Source: Balanoglossus misakiensis (Eukaryota > Hemichordata). From it: a DNA stretch of 64,000 bases. The stretch is from positions 11,222,001-11,286,000 of the forward strand of contig CM082584.2 in NCBI GenBank assembly GCA_040954595.2. The letters run 5' to 3'. The position numbers were made by a program, and so were the translations under genes. Positions 12,580 to 24,333 of this stretch are shown here, in pieces (position 1 is the stretch's first letter; every line of letters begins with the position of its first letter). Under the pieces are notes generated by a model that worked only from the letters and a program-made list of their open reading frames with translations, had not been told where the DNA came from and ran no database searches.

Positions 12580-15500
12580 TAGAGGTACAAACTTGCAGCA
12601 AACACAATGTCCCTCTTTATTTTGGTTATGCCTGAAAATAAAAATGTCTCTATGAGTAATGTGACATGTCATGAAATGCGCTATTGGCCTTTTTTCATGC
12701 TTTTAACAATTTGATGATTGTCAACACTTCATGCTTTAACAGACACAAAAATACCATATCTCCTGGAAATGCATAAACACACACAAAAATAATGACTGCA
12801 ATGGTGAATTTCGGAAATGAGAATAAACTTACCCTCAGCAAATTTATTTTCTAAATCAGTGTTACCAATGGCTTTGGCTGCTTGGCACATTTCTCGCATC
12901 AATTCTTCAAGACGCCGCATACACCTGATGATACTGCCTGTAAAGGTGGATGGTAACAGAATTGTCAGGGTGCAAATCATATAACACACAAAGCACTTTT
13001 ATTATGACTCAAGTTATGCCAAAAGCTTCCATACACCCCAAGGTAGAGGCACCACCACCCACCTTCAAAGACATCAGTCATTTTACAGATCTGAGCAAAG
13101 CTGGCACCATTCGCCCACGCAAAGCAGACGTCCATCAGGTGAGGCCGGAATGATTCCACATAATCTTCCTCGTCAATTTCAAGCTTGGCTTCCTCGCTGA
13201 CTTTGGCTATTCTTCGAGCTGACTCCTAAACATTGGGAGAGAATCACAAGAAAGTTTATTTGACTGTGAAATGATGTTAATACTGCACCAACTCAATGCA
13301 AAAAGCAGTAAATTTTGATGTTACATTTATGCCAATTGCTTTCCCCACCACTATACCTGCATTTGCCTGAGGGGACCAGACAGCTCCTCGGTCAGCTTAG
13401 GCATTTCTGAAGCCTTCTCTTGAAACACAAAACAACTCAACAAGGCAACAATCTGCTCAGCTTTCAGTTCGTTGAAAACTCCGTTGAAGATCAGCTCTGT
13501 CATCAACAGTTCATCGCCACTGCAAAATACAAACAACAGGAATGTCTCATCTCTAGAAATCTTATAGATTGCCTATGATCAGTTTTGCAAAGGACTACCA
13601 GATTACTTGATCATCAAGTACGCACACTGTCCTCGGTCTGTTGGTTGGAGATTTCTTACCTGCTGATTTCACAAGCTACTCTTCCTTTCATCTCAATGAC
13701 GTCTGACGCCGTCGCATATCCCAGCCTCCTCAAAACTCTCTTTCTACATTTCAACTCATCCATCTGTAAGACTGTCTTGGCTTTCTTCAGCTCTCGCTTC
13801 ATGCCTTTGATCTCCGATGCAAGCTGCGTGTTATCAAAAGTATATAAACGTTTTTATTCTTCCAAACACTAACACATATACCGTGTGATGCTCTGAGAAC
13901 TTGGTCAGACATTTCTTGTGAGTAGAAAAACTAGCTGCGATGATATGTGAAGCAATACAATGTGACATGACATGATTTGACATGACAATATCATCTTTCA
14001 TACCTGAGCTTTCTTCTCATACATACTGTACCATTTCTCAAGCTGTGGGTCGTTGTGAATTGGCTGCGAGTACATCCGGTGTTCAAATGCTTCTATTTTC
14101 TGGAGGGAAAATTGGCATCAGAGAGAGAGAGAAACAAGTTACTACACACTTCAAGAATGGCAAAACGTCTATCTTGGATTCAAGATTGAGTGACAACAGT
14201 GAAAAGAATTACTGTTGACCGGATCAAAATGTCAAGGTCAAGGTAAGTGTTTCTGGACTCACTTCCACCACTTTCTTGAGGGCGTTGTCTTTGATTCCCA
14301 TATCATCTATCGGATCCAGTAACGGCACACCATCTGGAAACCTCTTCCTCACTTCCTGGTGTCATGCAAAAAAATGGAAGAGACACTGAATCTACAACTA
14401 CAGACTTAATGGCTGTAAAAGTGGAACTTGGAAAAACACTGAAAATCCTGGAAATGAAGAGATTGTTCCCTACACAGAATTCTTAGTTCAAAAATGTCTC
14501 TAGCACAAACCTGGATTGATTTTCCCACACTCTGCCTGTTGTCGTACGGTCGCAGATCCTTGGGTATGTACAGTCGGATGCTGCTGATCTGTATCAGAAG
14601 ATGTAACATCACAGGTACAACAACCATCTCGCCTCTCTCGTTCGGCTTCACTGGTTTGGCAGATTCTGTCGCGGAGTTCTTGATGCTGTCTTTCGAACAG
14701 TTCAGCAGGACTTCTGCGATGTACAGAGGTTCTTTCGGGTTGGCCTTGTTCTGGTTGGCTTTTTTCTGGAAGTTGACTACAGCGCCCCAGCCGAAGTCAT
14801 CGTCGTCATTTTTGACCTGTGCAACAAAAAACAGATATTTACATTACGTTGCATGTAACATCTATAATGAATCAAATTTTGAATTATATCCAAGGTCAGT
14901 TGTTGGGTTTTTTTCAGACAGAAAGCTTCTCACAAATCTTACCCTGACAAGTCGTCCTGGCTGTAAATATGGCAGGCAGTACTTTGGCTGGTTGATAAAT
15001 GTCTGGAGTTCTTTCCCTAGTTTGTCTATCTGCTGCCGGATCTTGTAGTACGCTTCAATACTTTCTTCATTCGGAATAACCTCAGAGTTGTACTCATCTT
15101 CAAGTTTCTTTAATTCTGAGGAAAACAAAATGTCACTCTTACGAGAAATGTCTACTTTTCTCGAATTACTACAGTTACAAAAATCTTTTGTTGCCAAAAA
15201 AATTGCATTCTAAGATGAATAATAACAAGTTTGCTGTTAAACTGGCAGACTCATACCAAGTGAAAAAGTACTCTCATGGAAACGACCAAATGCTTACTGT
15301 CAAACATTTCGGGAATTGCTGCGTAGTTCTGAAACTGGTAGAAAGATCTCTCCAGCATGTACTCTGGGTTGATCTCCTCCACTCGAAGTAAGTTGAGAAC
15401 CATGTTGTATGTGAGATGAAATGCACTGTTTAGAGGATCAGGTAGGCCCTGAAATAGAGGAAACGGGTTACAAGTAAATTCAATTGTTTCTGTGAAGAAA

Positions 15501-18500
15501 GGATTATGGAATTAAGTATATGTTAAATGTTTGGCAATGTTAAGCAATTTTACCACAGAAACACACACCAGTGACCACACACCTGTAGAATGGTCTTTCC
15601 AGCACCAGGACTCATCTTCTCATCAATCATGAGTATAACGATTCCTCTGTCATCCAGACCACGTCTTCCGGCACGACCACTCATTTGAATATATTCACCA
15701 GATGTGATCTGTCGCAAATAAACCCCAGATAATGACATGCAAGGTTCAAGGCAAAAAAGTGGCCGTCATTTCTCATTATTATAATCATCAATGTTTATTA
15801 TGTGTGAGAACTTATTTGTTCAATTCATGGAAGACCAAAAAAAATCTAACAGGTCACACAGTGATCAACATATTGTACTCACCCATCTGAAGTCTTTGCC
15901 GTCAAATTTTCTTGGATTTGTGAAGAGTACAGTTCTGGCTGGCATATTGAGTCCCATTGCAAAAGTCTCGGTCGCAAAGAGCGCCTTGATGAGACCCTCA
16001 GAGAAGAGAATCTCGATGGTCTCTTTCAGGATCGGCAGCAAGCCCGAATGATGAATTCCTATGCCTCGTTTCAACAGAGGAAGGACATGCTCTACCTGAA
16101 AACAATACAAGTCGGCCATATTGGATTTTCCAAAATAAGCATGATAGAGTGTAGCTCTCACTATGAAATTCTACAGGTTCCACTGTTCCTCGTGTCAGAA
16201 CCTAATGATAGTATATAAGTCTAAATACTTAGAAAATATTACCAAACAGATTTTACCTGTGGTAGTTTCTTGTCTTCGTCAGACAGACAATCAATGGCAT
16301 TGCTGAACACCTCCTCAACAAGACCTTTCTCACTGGAAGTATTGAAATCCAACTTAGACATCTGTAGGGCGTACGCCTCACACTCTTTTTTACTAAAGCT
16401 GAACACGATGACCGGAGCAAAGTTCCTCTCCATAATCATCTTGACAATCTTGAAGCAGTTGGACGGACCTTTGGTTCCACCTTTCCTGCCCCTCAGGGCT
16501 TGGTCGCCTTTGGCGGCATCGCCAGCATCGCGCAGGACCGCCATTGCTGCGTTGAAATTATCATCACGGAACTCTCCCTACAATAGAGATAGTAAATGTG
16601 TTAAGGGAGTTTACCAATCAGATGCTCTCTCTTACAAGACCACTCTCAAACACATTATCTGATGTGTCAAAACACTTACATTTTCATCCACCACAAGATG
16701 TAGGCCGTCCCCGCCTGCTGGAAAGAGATAGTGTTGAAGTGGAACAGGTCGATAATCAGTGTAGACCACATGGCATGGCTGAAAGCAGAGAAAAGAACAT
16801 GGGCAATAATTAGTAATCATGATGGGGTTATGAAGTATTAGGGATCAGCACCAATATACAACAGGTGAAAAATCAACCCTGCACGTATATTCTCTCTCAG
16901 GAGAGGGGTGACAAATGATCAACCTGATGCTAAATCAATACCTGTTTGTGGAGATGGCAGATCCACTCTGCAAACTGCTTTGCATTGGGGATGGTGGCTG
17001 ACAGAAACACATAGTGTACGTTGTCTGGCAGCAGGATAATTGTCTCTTCCCACACAACACCACGTTCTGCAAGAATCGGGGAAAAAAATATTTTACATGC
17101 TATACTTTATAAATGATCTTCTGGAAGCAAAACTGAGCAATAGCCTGTGACATAACGTCTTGAGCTAGCCTACCTTTGTCTCTCATGTAGTGGATTTCAT
17201 CAAAGACAACCCACGCCACTTCCCTCATGATTTCTGAACCTCTGTATAACATACTTCGAAGAATCTGCAAACAAAATGTAGAAAATCCATCAATATTTCA
17301 ATATGTCTGCCGAAGTAGGTACATGTATACACAGTGGAAACATATCTGAACTGAACTGACCTCTGTTGTCATGACGAGACAGCTGGCCGAGGGGTTAATG
17401 GTCACATCACCCGTCATCAAACCAACATCTTGGAACTCTTCGTATAACTCTCTGTATTTTTGATTGCTGAGTGCTTTGATTGGTGTTGTATAGATAACTC
17501 GCTGGTGGTCTCGCAACGACATTGCGATGGCGTATCTGTGGTGAAAGAGGGGAGAAATAGCGTCAAGGACACTGTGCTCCCAATTTGATCAGCACTGCAA
17601 CACATGTGTATAAACATTATATATATATCATTTATTGGACTCGTATTGATCAATTTCCAGCCACACAATACACCATACCCTCCTAGACCCTTATACATGT
17701 GGGCAAACTCTAATATTTTACCGGAAAGACCACACTTACTCAGCCACCACTGTCTTGCCAGCTGATGTGTGCGCAGAAACCAACACAGACTGGTTGTTTT
17801 CTAAACATTTCAATGCTTCTTTCTGGAAAGGATCCAAGATGAATGGATATTCCTGCAAAACAATTAAGACATCAATTAGCGCCATTTTTGGCCACAACAT
17901 GACTGCTTGTATTCAAAGCTGCACACACAACAATCTTGAAGACAGAACGGCACCACCAACCTTAGCTGCTTTATTTCCTGTTGGTTTCAGTGGTTCGTAT
18001 TGAAAGTCATGTGGCACAGCTACTTCGTGTGTGCATGCTTCTAATGTTTCCACGGGTAGCACTTTCACCTGTGGCAGGTTCTCTGAGGGCCTGAAAACAA
18101 GTACAGAAAATGAGATGTGACAAACTTAAACTATTTCTCTTCGAGAGAAGATTTGGAGAAATCAACAAATGCAATAGGAGTACTCACGCAAAGTCTTCTG
18201 TGATGTGGATTGAAGTTGCTACTTTACTTCTCTTCGCTTCATTTTCACTGTTTGGATTTCTTCCCAATTCTCGTTTTATTCCTGAACTTTTGGGTACTGC
18301 ATTCCCGACAAGAACGTCTGATGAACTACTGAAATGAACATAACATTCTTGAGCGAGTCTGCAGACTGTGACAGTACGACGTATGATCGGTAACGGCTTC
18401 AAATTGTGTGTGTATGTGTGTGCTTGTGTATCCTTGGCTTGGAAACGAAAGATACTATGACCCTATTCACAAAAACACAACATCAATGACCAAGTTGCTT

Positions 18501-18727
18501 CGTTTGACGACCTTAGCTGAACTCAAGCACGTGTAGATCGCACTGTGTGTTGTTCGTTTTCACGCACCTTCATGTTTATTACACTTTATGACCAGGGTGT
18601 CGGGCAGAAATACTTACGAATTGTCTGTCTTTCCATCTCTTCCCCGCTTCTGTTTGCTCTTGGCTTTGTCCGACACGTTATCCTCATCGAAAACGCTGAA
18701 GAGATCGCTGCCAAAGGCTTCTGCCAT
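12580..18727 (-). CDS. MTREX: Exosome RNA helicase MTR4
   Basis: Nuclear Ski2-like DExH RNA helicase that unwinds and feeds RNA to the exosome (TRAMP, NEXT and PAXT complexes). Twenty-one exons total 1033 codons, 1032 residues against 1042 in human. Exons from the start: 18618-18727, 18188-18328, 17961-18090, 17740-17852, 17361-17535, 17174-17264, 16942-17066, 16680-16778, 16257-16577, 15893-16094, 15583-15708, 15298-15448, 14943-15115, 14511-14816, 14263-14355, 14004-14099, 13660-13823, 13357-13519, 13063-13225, 12833-12937 and 12580-12631. Visible motifs: N-terminal [13 protein letters not shown]; Walker A AHTSAGKT (about 154-161); DEIH (about 245-248); SATIPNA (about 276); [10 protein letters not shown] (about 510); KOW/arch region with [13 protein letters not shown]-terminal [19 protein letters not shown] and the ending IVFAASLYL. 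All helicase residues look intact. Confidence 0.97.
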
Positions 18728-18976
18728 GTTGAGAAATCGACGGACAACATACGAAATATATCAACTACCCACAATGCCCGTTTCACTTCCGGGTCATCCA
18801 GAATAAAGCGCACTCAATCCACCGCTCTGTGTTTTACTTCGTTTCTTGATGTCTTAGTTTCACGGATTAAAATCATCAGCTCAGTCAATGCATGTTCTCC
18901 ACTGGTTCTTTGTTTATTTGAGTCGGTCAATACCAAAAAAGGACACTATATACCCAGAGAGACTTTCTGAAAACAT

Positions 18977-18982
18977 TTTATT
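18977..18982 (-). terminator. Polyadenylation signal for the RNR R2 gene
   Basis: AATAAA on the minus strand, 730 bases after the R2 stop and about 250 bases before the MTREX start codon. The two minus-strand genes are therefore tightly packed. Confidence 0.55.
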
Positions 18983-19708
18983 CATCTACATACATTTACC
19001 AAGAAAGACTGTCATCTGTCATACATACTGTTTACTGTGTAGTCTGTATTGACTGGTGTACAACACTTCACTAGTGATACATGGCAGTGTGCGCTAAATG
19101 CCCAAGAATGTGAAAAGACAACTACAATGTGTAAATAAACTGAACATATACTGATATAGAACAATCCAATATATCCACCAAACATAATGAAACATAATGA
19201 AATACAAATTTATAGTAACTTACTAAAATTGCCATCTTGAAAAAGATCCAACTCAGTAGCAGATTATATGTGTAAAAGTTTGGTTAAAATCATCAGTGGT
19301 TCACATTGTGAACCTTATAAAGTGTTTCAATGACCTTGTTCAGCACCGAATGGTGTTTTTTATAGACCCTGGTTGGTCCAGTGAACCCTGAGAAGTACAG
19401 ACTATGCTGCACACAGAAATCTAGAGCAGCAAATGGAGAAATCTTCACTACGATACATTTTCATCAAATCTGACTAAATTTCAACTATACACAACACTTT
19501 GGTCACAATAATCTTCATATGACTCGAGAAGAATCATTAATATCATAGCAAGGGAAATGAAGTGACAGCAAAAGGAAACATAAGCATCTTATGTTCCCAC
19601 TAACAACATTTAACAGCAAACCCTACAAACATTATACACAAGCTATCATTCCTTTTGTGCTGCACACGAGTTTATTTTACAGTGATAGACTGAGCAGAAT
19701 TCACTTTC

Positions 19709-22299
19709 TCAGAAGTCGGCATCCAATGTAAATTCATGTCTCTGTCCGATCGACGTCATCACATTGGCCTTCTGGTATTCTCCCACCCTCTTCTCGAAGA
19801 AGTTAGTTTTGCCTTGAAGTGAAATGTTCTCCATGAAGTCAAATGGATTTTCTACTTTATACACCTGCAATAAGAATGAACAAAATGTTTTAATTTAAAA
19901 TCAAGGATCCACGAAAATGATGCAGTAAGAGACATTTGGTGTATTTGTACCAACAATGGATACAGATGAGCTGCATGCAAATCTTGGCAATGTTTCATTT
20001 ACACTGACCTTGTCACAGTCCAATTCCTGTAAAAGTCTGTCGGCCACAAACTCTATGTACTGGTTCATGAGTGCCGCATTCATCCCGATCAGAGCCACTG
20101 GCAGAGCGTCCGTCCAGAACTCCTGCTCGATGGACACCGCCTCTGTGAGGATCTGCGTCACCCTCTTGGGACAGGGTTTGTTGACCAGGTGCGAGTAGAG
20201 CAAGCATGCAAAGTCACAGTGGAGACCCTCGTCCCGGCTGATGAGTTCATTGGAGAATGTTAACCCCGGCAACAGACCCCTGTAAATGAGATGTAAAACT
20301 GATGAGTTACATACACACTCAGTGATTGGCTTCATACCAGGTGTGTCGCACAGTAAACAGAACATGTACAAAGCTTTTCTCCAAAACACAGTACTTACCT
20401 CTTCCTGAACCAAAACACAGCAGCAAACGCGCCAGAGAAGAAAATGCCCTCAACAGCTGCAAATGCTACAAGCCTTTCCCCAAAGCTTGCTTCCTGTGAT
20501 TCTATCCACTCAATAGCCCATTCTGCCTTCTTCTTTACACATGGTACTGTGGGAGAAGAAGTCAACAGAAATGACAAATTAATATTCTGATGCACAACTA
20601 TTTTAGGAAGCTTAAATGTATGACCATGGTCCATCCACAATAATGTGCGAGTAATATAGCATACATAATATACAGATGATACTCACATGTGTCAATGGCA
20701 GTGAATAATTTGTGCTTTTCTTGACTGTCCATGATATATGTGTCAATCAGCAAACTGTACATTTCGGAATGAATGTTCTACAAAGGAAGTGAAAAAAGTG
20801 AACATGACTTCATGTACAAATATTATAAAGGTTGCGCATTTAAAAACTCTGCAGATTGCTGTGGGAATAACCACATAGAATACATGTACTGAGAGTAAAC
20901 ATTCACAGGTCCTTACCTCCATGGCAATCTGAAAACCATAAAAACACCTGGCTTCGGCAACTTGGATCTCTTGAGTGAATCTCTGGACGAGGTTTTCGAT
21001 GACAATGCCATCACTGGCAGCAAAGAACGCCAGCACCTGAGATATAAATTGTCTTTCTTGTGGCTGTGGAAGAAAGTAGTAAGATACTGAAAATTCAACA
21101 ATACTTCAACAAAGCAGAACCCACAGGTGGCTAAATAAGACACATCCCCTCACCTTGAGTTGTTTCCAGTCTTTGGCATCTTTGCCAAGATCAACTTCTT
21201 CAACCATCCACAATGAAGCTGTGTCATAAATAAAAGTGGTCAAACAAAAAAACAGAAAATAAATGAAGTTAAAGGTGGAGGAAGATTTTATAATGTAGCC
21301 CCTGAACTGTTTTACATGTGTGTTACTTGCAGACATAATGAATGAATGACAGGGAAAAAATAGTTGCCATTTCACCTTGTGCTTTTTTGTAAAAAGTCCA
21401 CATGTCTTGGTATTTGATGGGAAACACAACAAAGCGGTCATTGGTCGGCTTCAGGAGTGGTTCCTCCGAATCTAACTCCTTGGCAGTTTTCTGTGTAAAT
21501 AATTCTTTTGTAGAGTCGGCTTCAGAACCAGCTTCATCCTCTGAATCATCTTCCGCTTGCCTCACTGGCTGAGACATCTGCATGAAAGACTCTTGCGAGG
21601 AGAGATTGGAAACTTGCGACATTTCCATGGCCGATATTTCAGTCTGAGTCCTCGACAGTGTCGGCTCATTTCTTTGGTCCACATCACCTCCGGTGTCCTT
21701 CTCCTGGTCTGCCTGCTGGCCTCCGAGCTCACCATCATGCGCAACAATCCTCATGGTGCCACCTCTAGCCGGTTCAATACATGAACGCTTCGGTGGGGGA
21801 GGATGAATCGAATGAATGGTATCCTCCTGTCAGACATAAAATCAATACTTTCTGATAAGACAATGACATCACTACTATACCATTGATGCCAATCTCGTTC
21901 ATTTCTAGAACATCCTTACTCAACATGCAACAAACACCTACGCAGACATTGTGTCCAAACCCATGGAATGACTGAAAACTCCTCTGTACCGCAAACACAC
22001 AAACAGGCCTGTATATTCGTATCAATACGGTGTACAGTTATCACCTCCGCCCCAGCTGCTGACACAGCACCGGATAGAGGTCATTCCCTAACAATCGCTG
22101 TGGCTTGTGCATCATTTCTTCGAAGTCCAACATGCAATATCAGTGTGAATTCGATACCTACCACGGTTTCACCTTTAACAAGACTACGCTGGGTATATTT
22201 TGACAACATACAGCGGCATTCAGTCTAAATAACGTCAAGGTTATGGGCAAAAGCTTGATTGAGGTTACATCACTGTACCTTCTGCTTTGTTTCTGTCAT
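19709..22299 (-). CDS. RRM2: Ribonucleoside-diphosphate reductase small subunit (R2)
   Basis: Class I RNR subunit carrying the di-iron tyrosyl radical for dNTP synthesis. Eight exons give 449 residues: 22279-22299, 21376-21826, 21154-21218, 20917-21063, 20687-20777, 20399-20546, 20009-20279 and 19709-19864. The start is a seven-codon exon (MTETKQK|) whose AAG|GTACAG donor joins in frame to [14 protein letters not shown]; a later ATG at 21754 is an alternative. Metal and radical residues: Asp197 (FFAASDGIV), Glu228 and His231 (AMENIHSEMY), Tyr235, the VEGIFF glutamate, and [10 protein letters not shown]. The C-terminus FTLDADF is the R1-docking peptide. The first 115 or so residues are a long acidic, Ser/Gln-rich extension unlike vertebrate R2. 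The sequence does not separate RRM2 from RRM2B, which duplicated in vertebrates. Confidence 0.96.
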
Positions 22300-23200
22300 G
22301 ATATACAGCGCCCCCTGTCGTCTGGGAAACGTCAATTTCACTTTCAGCTTTTTCTCTGGTTTGAATTTCCTCCTTTGGATGCTTTATCCAACCAGTTTTA
22401 TAGTCTTTTGAGACGGTTCCAGTAAGGATAGGGATCCACAGTTACTTCACAACATATACAGTTACTTCCAAGCTTGTTGTTCGAGTCGAGAAGGGCCCTT
22501 TAAATCCATAACCTTTGAACCCAGGTTTCTAGCCAGTCAGCCAATCAAATTGTTTGAGAACAGACAAGCGCAGACAAGTACATTTTGTAGAACTGCAATG
22601 TCAACGAACGGTTTTCTATTGAGTCACGCAGGCACATTAAGTGAATGATTGGTATAAAGGGGTCATTTGAGGCATACACTTTGGTACAACCCCTATTAAA
22701 GTTGTGGAAACGTAGATTTTCTCTGGCGGGCAGAGAACCGCCCGGTGTCTCAATGTGGACATGGCATAGTCAAGCTCCCAACCACCGGTTACTAACCACA
22801 AGTGGACTAAAAACGGGCAAAAATTACAAGCGCTGTCAACTTCGGTGCGGCCTGTGTCTTGAACCACTGGTATAGTCAAGTACATTGACCGTGGTCAGTG
22901 TTCTAGGCACAATGTCATGCACACTTTGTAGTCTCCGAGACATGTACAACCTCCTCATTGGTGACGTTCACCTCAAAAGGGGTTTTGTGTTTCTTGAGAG
23001 GTGTGTACTTTGTGGATTTGTCCCACCCTTCGAATGTTCCGCATAACAGATCAGACGAAGCAGCCAGCCCATTCTACGCATGATTAATTATATATGAATT
23101 GAGCGCATTCAGATTCATTTCACTTTTAACAAAAGGACATAGCGAAGGTAAAGTGACGTCTTGTTGTTGTTCATATATCCTCAGACGGGACGGCCGAGCT
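22300..23200. promoter_or_regulatory. Divergent intergenic region between RNR R2 and the unknown tandem gene A
   Basis: About 0.9 kb separates the minus-strand R2 start from the first likely exon of plus-strand gene A. CCAAT motifs occur at 22541-22545 and, inverted, near 22645. These fit NF-Y sites common in S-phase gene promoters, which is inference only. I see no coding segment. Confidence 0.35.
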
Positions 23201-23216
23201 ATGGTTTTCAAACGAG
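23201..23216 (+). promoter_or_regulatory. Candidate 5' exon end with a short upstream ORF for tandem gene A
   Basis: ATGGTTTTCAAACGAG ends at a good donor (GAG|GTAGGT). Spliced to the acceptor at 23486/23487 (TTCCAG|ATATAAAATGG), it makes a nine-codon upstream ORF. Its stop codon TAA begins one base after the ATG of the main start. Such an overlap would couple termination to main-ORF initiation. The exon is predicted only from splice signals. Confidence 0.35.
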
Positions 23217-23493
23217 GTAGGTTGAATATCAGATTGTTGGTATCTGTGGGTCCATGATCTCTGTCGGTGTCGTTCTTACCGACTTTAGGCCTATGGCTTG
23301 ACTTTGCTGTCGAATATTTGTCACCCCACTACACCGATTGCGTGAAAATTAGTCGACACCAGAATGACGTCAGTAGAGCTATGGACCTATACAGGTGAAT
23401 GTCAGCTGGAGTTTGTTTCATCATAGACACGGAGCTCTCCGGATTTCATGGTTTCCTAACCTCATCTGCCCCTTCACCCCTTCCAGATATAAA

Positions 23494-24333
23494 ATGGTAA
23501 GAAAGAAGTCAAAGAAACCGAAGAACGCCGGAAGCGGCAAGATGCAGAATGGATCGTTTCGACCACCTGTTAACAAGAAGGATATCAAGGTGGAGGCAGA
23601 TGTGTTGCGAGATTTCAGTTGCCAGCTCGGAGAGGCGGATCTAGCAGCCGATTTAACAGAAATAGAAGGCTTGGGGATGAAGGGATTGGTCGCAGAATAC
23701 AGTGGGTTCACTGTAAGGCGACCGAGGTCAGAGACACAACTACAAGAGACCGTGACCGCCACAAAGCGAGACGAGTCTTCCCAAATAAAAAGAGAAACGT
23801 TGTTGGCCGTGAGACAAGAAGTGAAACAACGAGGTCAAAGTCAGATCGGGCCGCTGGTTGTCGCCTTCAAACCGAAGAAGCGCCAACCGAAATACGAGCG
23901 ACCGAGGCCGCCGCAGAGATCGGTCAAGACGCAGACGTCGAGAGACTTCTGCAGTCAAGTTACTGCCGCTGAAATTCAAGAAACCGTTGAAAAGTTTGCG
24001 GAGTTGCACGCTTTGGCACGTGAGAAAGTCGAGGTCGCTTTTGCAGTGCAGTCGACTGAAAACGACGACGATGAGGGTGTCATCAGCGAAGAATGGACAC
24101 TGGAAATTGTTGACGACGCAGGTTTGAACGCAACCATCCTCCTTGACGACGAAGTGGATGCCACGGGTAAACCGCGCAAGATTTCTGAAGCATATGACGT
24201 CATCAGTGGCATTGACGATCCTGCGTTTGCCGAAGAAAAGCCAGAACCCACTGAAGCCAAGAAAGTCGGCAAAGGAAGACTTCTCCGTTTCTTTTTGGAA
24301 ATGTTCGGGTTATCTTGTTCTGTCACGTCTTGA
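23494..24333 (+). CDS. Unrecognised tandem-duplicate gene A (TQTSRD-repeat protein)
   Basis: A single coding exon of 279 residues begins a few bases after a consensus acceptor (CTTCCAG|ATATAAAATGG). I do not recognise the family. The N-terminus is Lys-rich (MVRKKSKKPKNAG). A motif of the form KTQTSRDFCSQVTAAEI appears once in full, with degenerate copies around LRDFSCQLGEADL and KRDESSQIKRETL. Between copies lie LTEIEGLGMKGLVAEY, then IKRETLLAVRQEVKQRGQSQ and PLVVAFKPKKR. An acidic segment (EEWTLEIVDDAGLNAT) follows. The C-terminus has a short hydrophobic stretch (LLRFFLEMFGLSC). No signal peptide is evident. Gene B at 27158-27973 is a clear paralog. An AATAAA near 24837 may end the transcript. 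Confidence 0.75.
   Translation: MVRKKSKKPKNAGSGKMQNGSFRPPVNKKDIKVEADVLRDFSCQLGEADLAADLTEIEGLGMKGLVAEYSGFTVRRPRSETQLQETVTATKRDESSQIKRETLLAVRQEVKQRGQSQIGPLVVAFKPKKRQPKYERPRPPQRSVKTQTSRDFCSQVTAAEIQETVEKFAELHALAREKVEVAFAVQSTENDDDEGVISEEWTLEIVDDAGLNATILLDDEVDATGKPRKISEAYDVISGIDDPAFAEEKPEPTEAKKVGKGRLLRFFLEMFGLSCSVTS

Noticed and set aside
21376-21754. ATG at 21754 as the RNR R2 start
   Set aside because: The frame stays open upstream to an acceptor at 21826/21827, and a seven-codon ATG exon with a good donor fits in phase. It is kept only as an alternative start.
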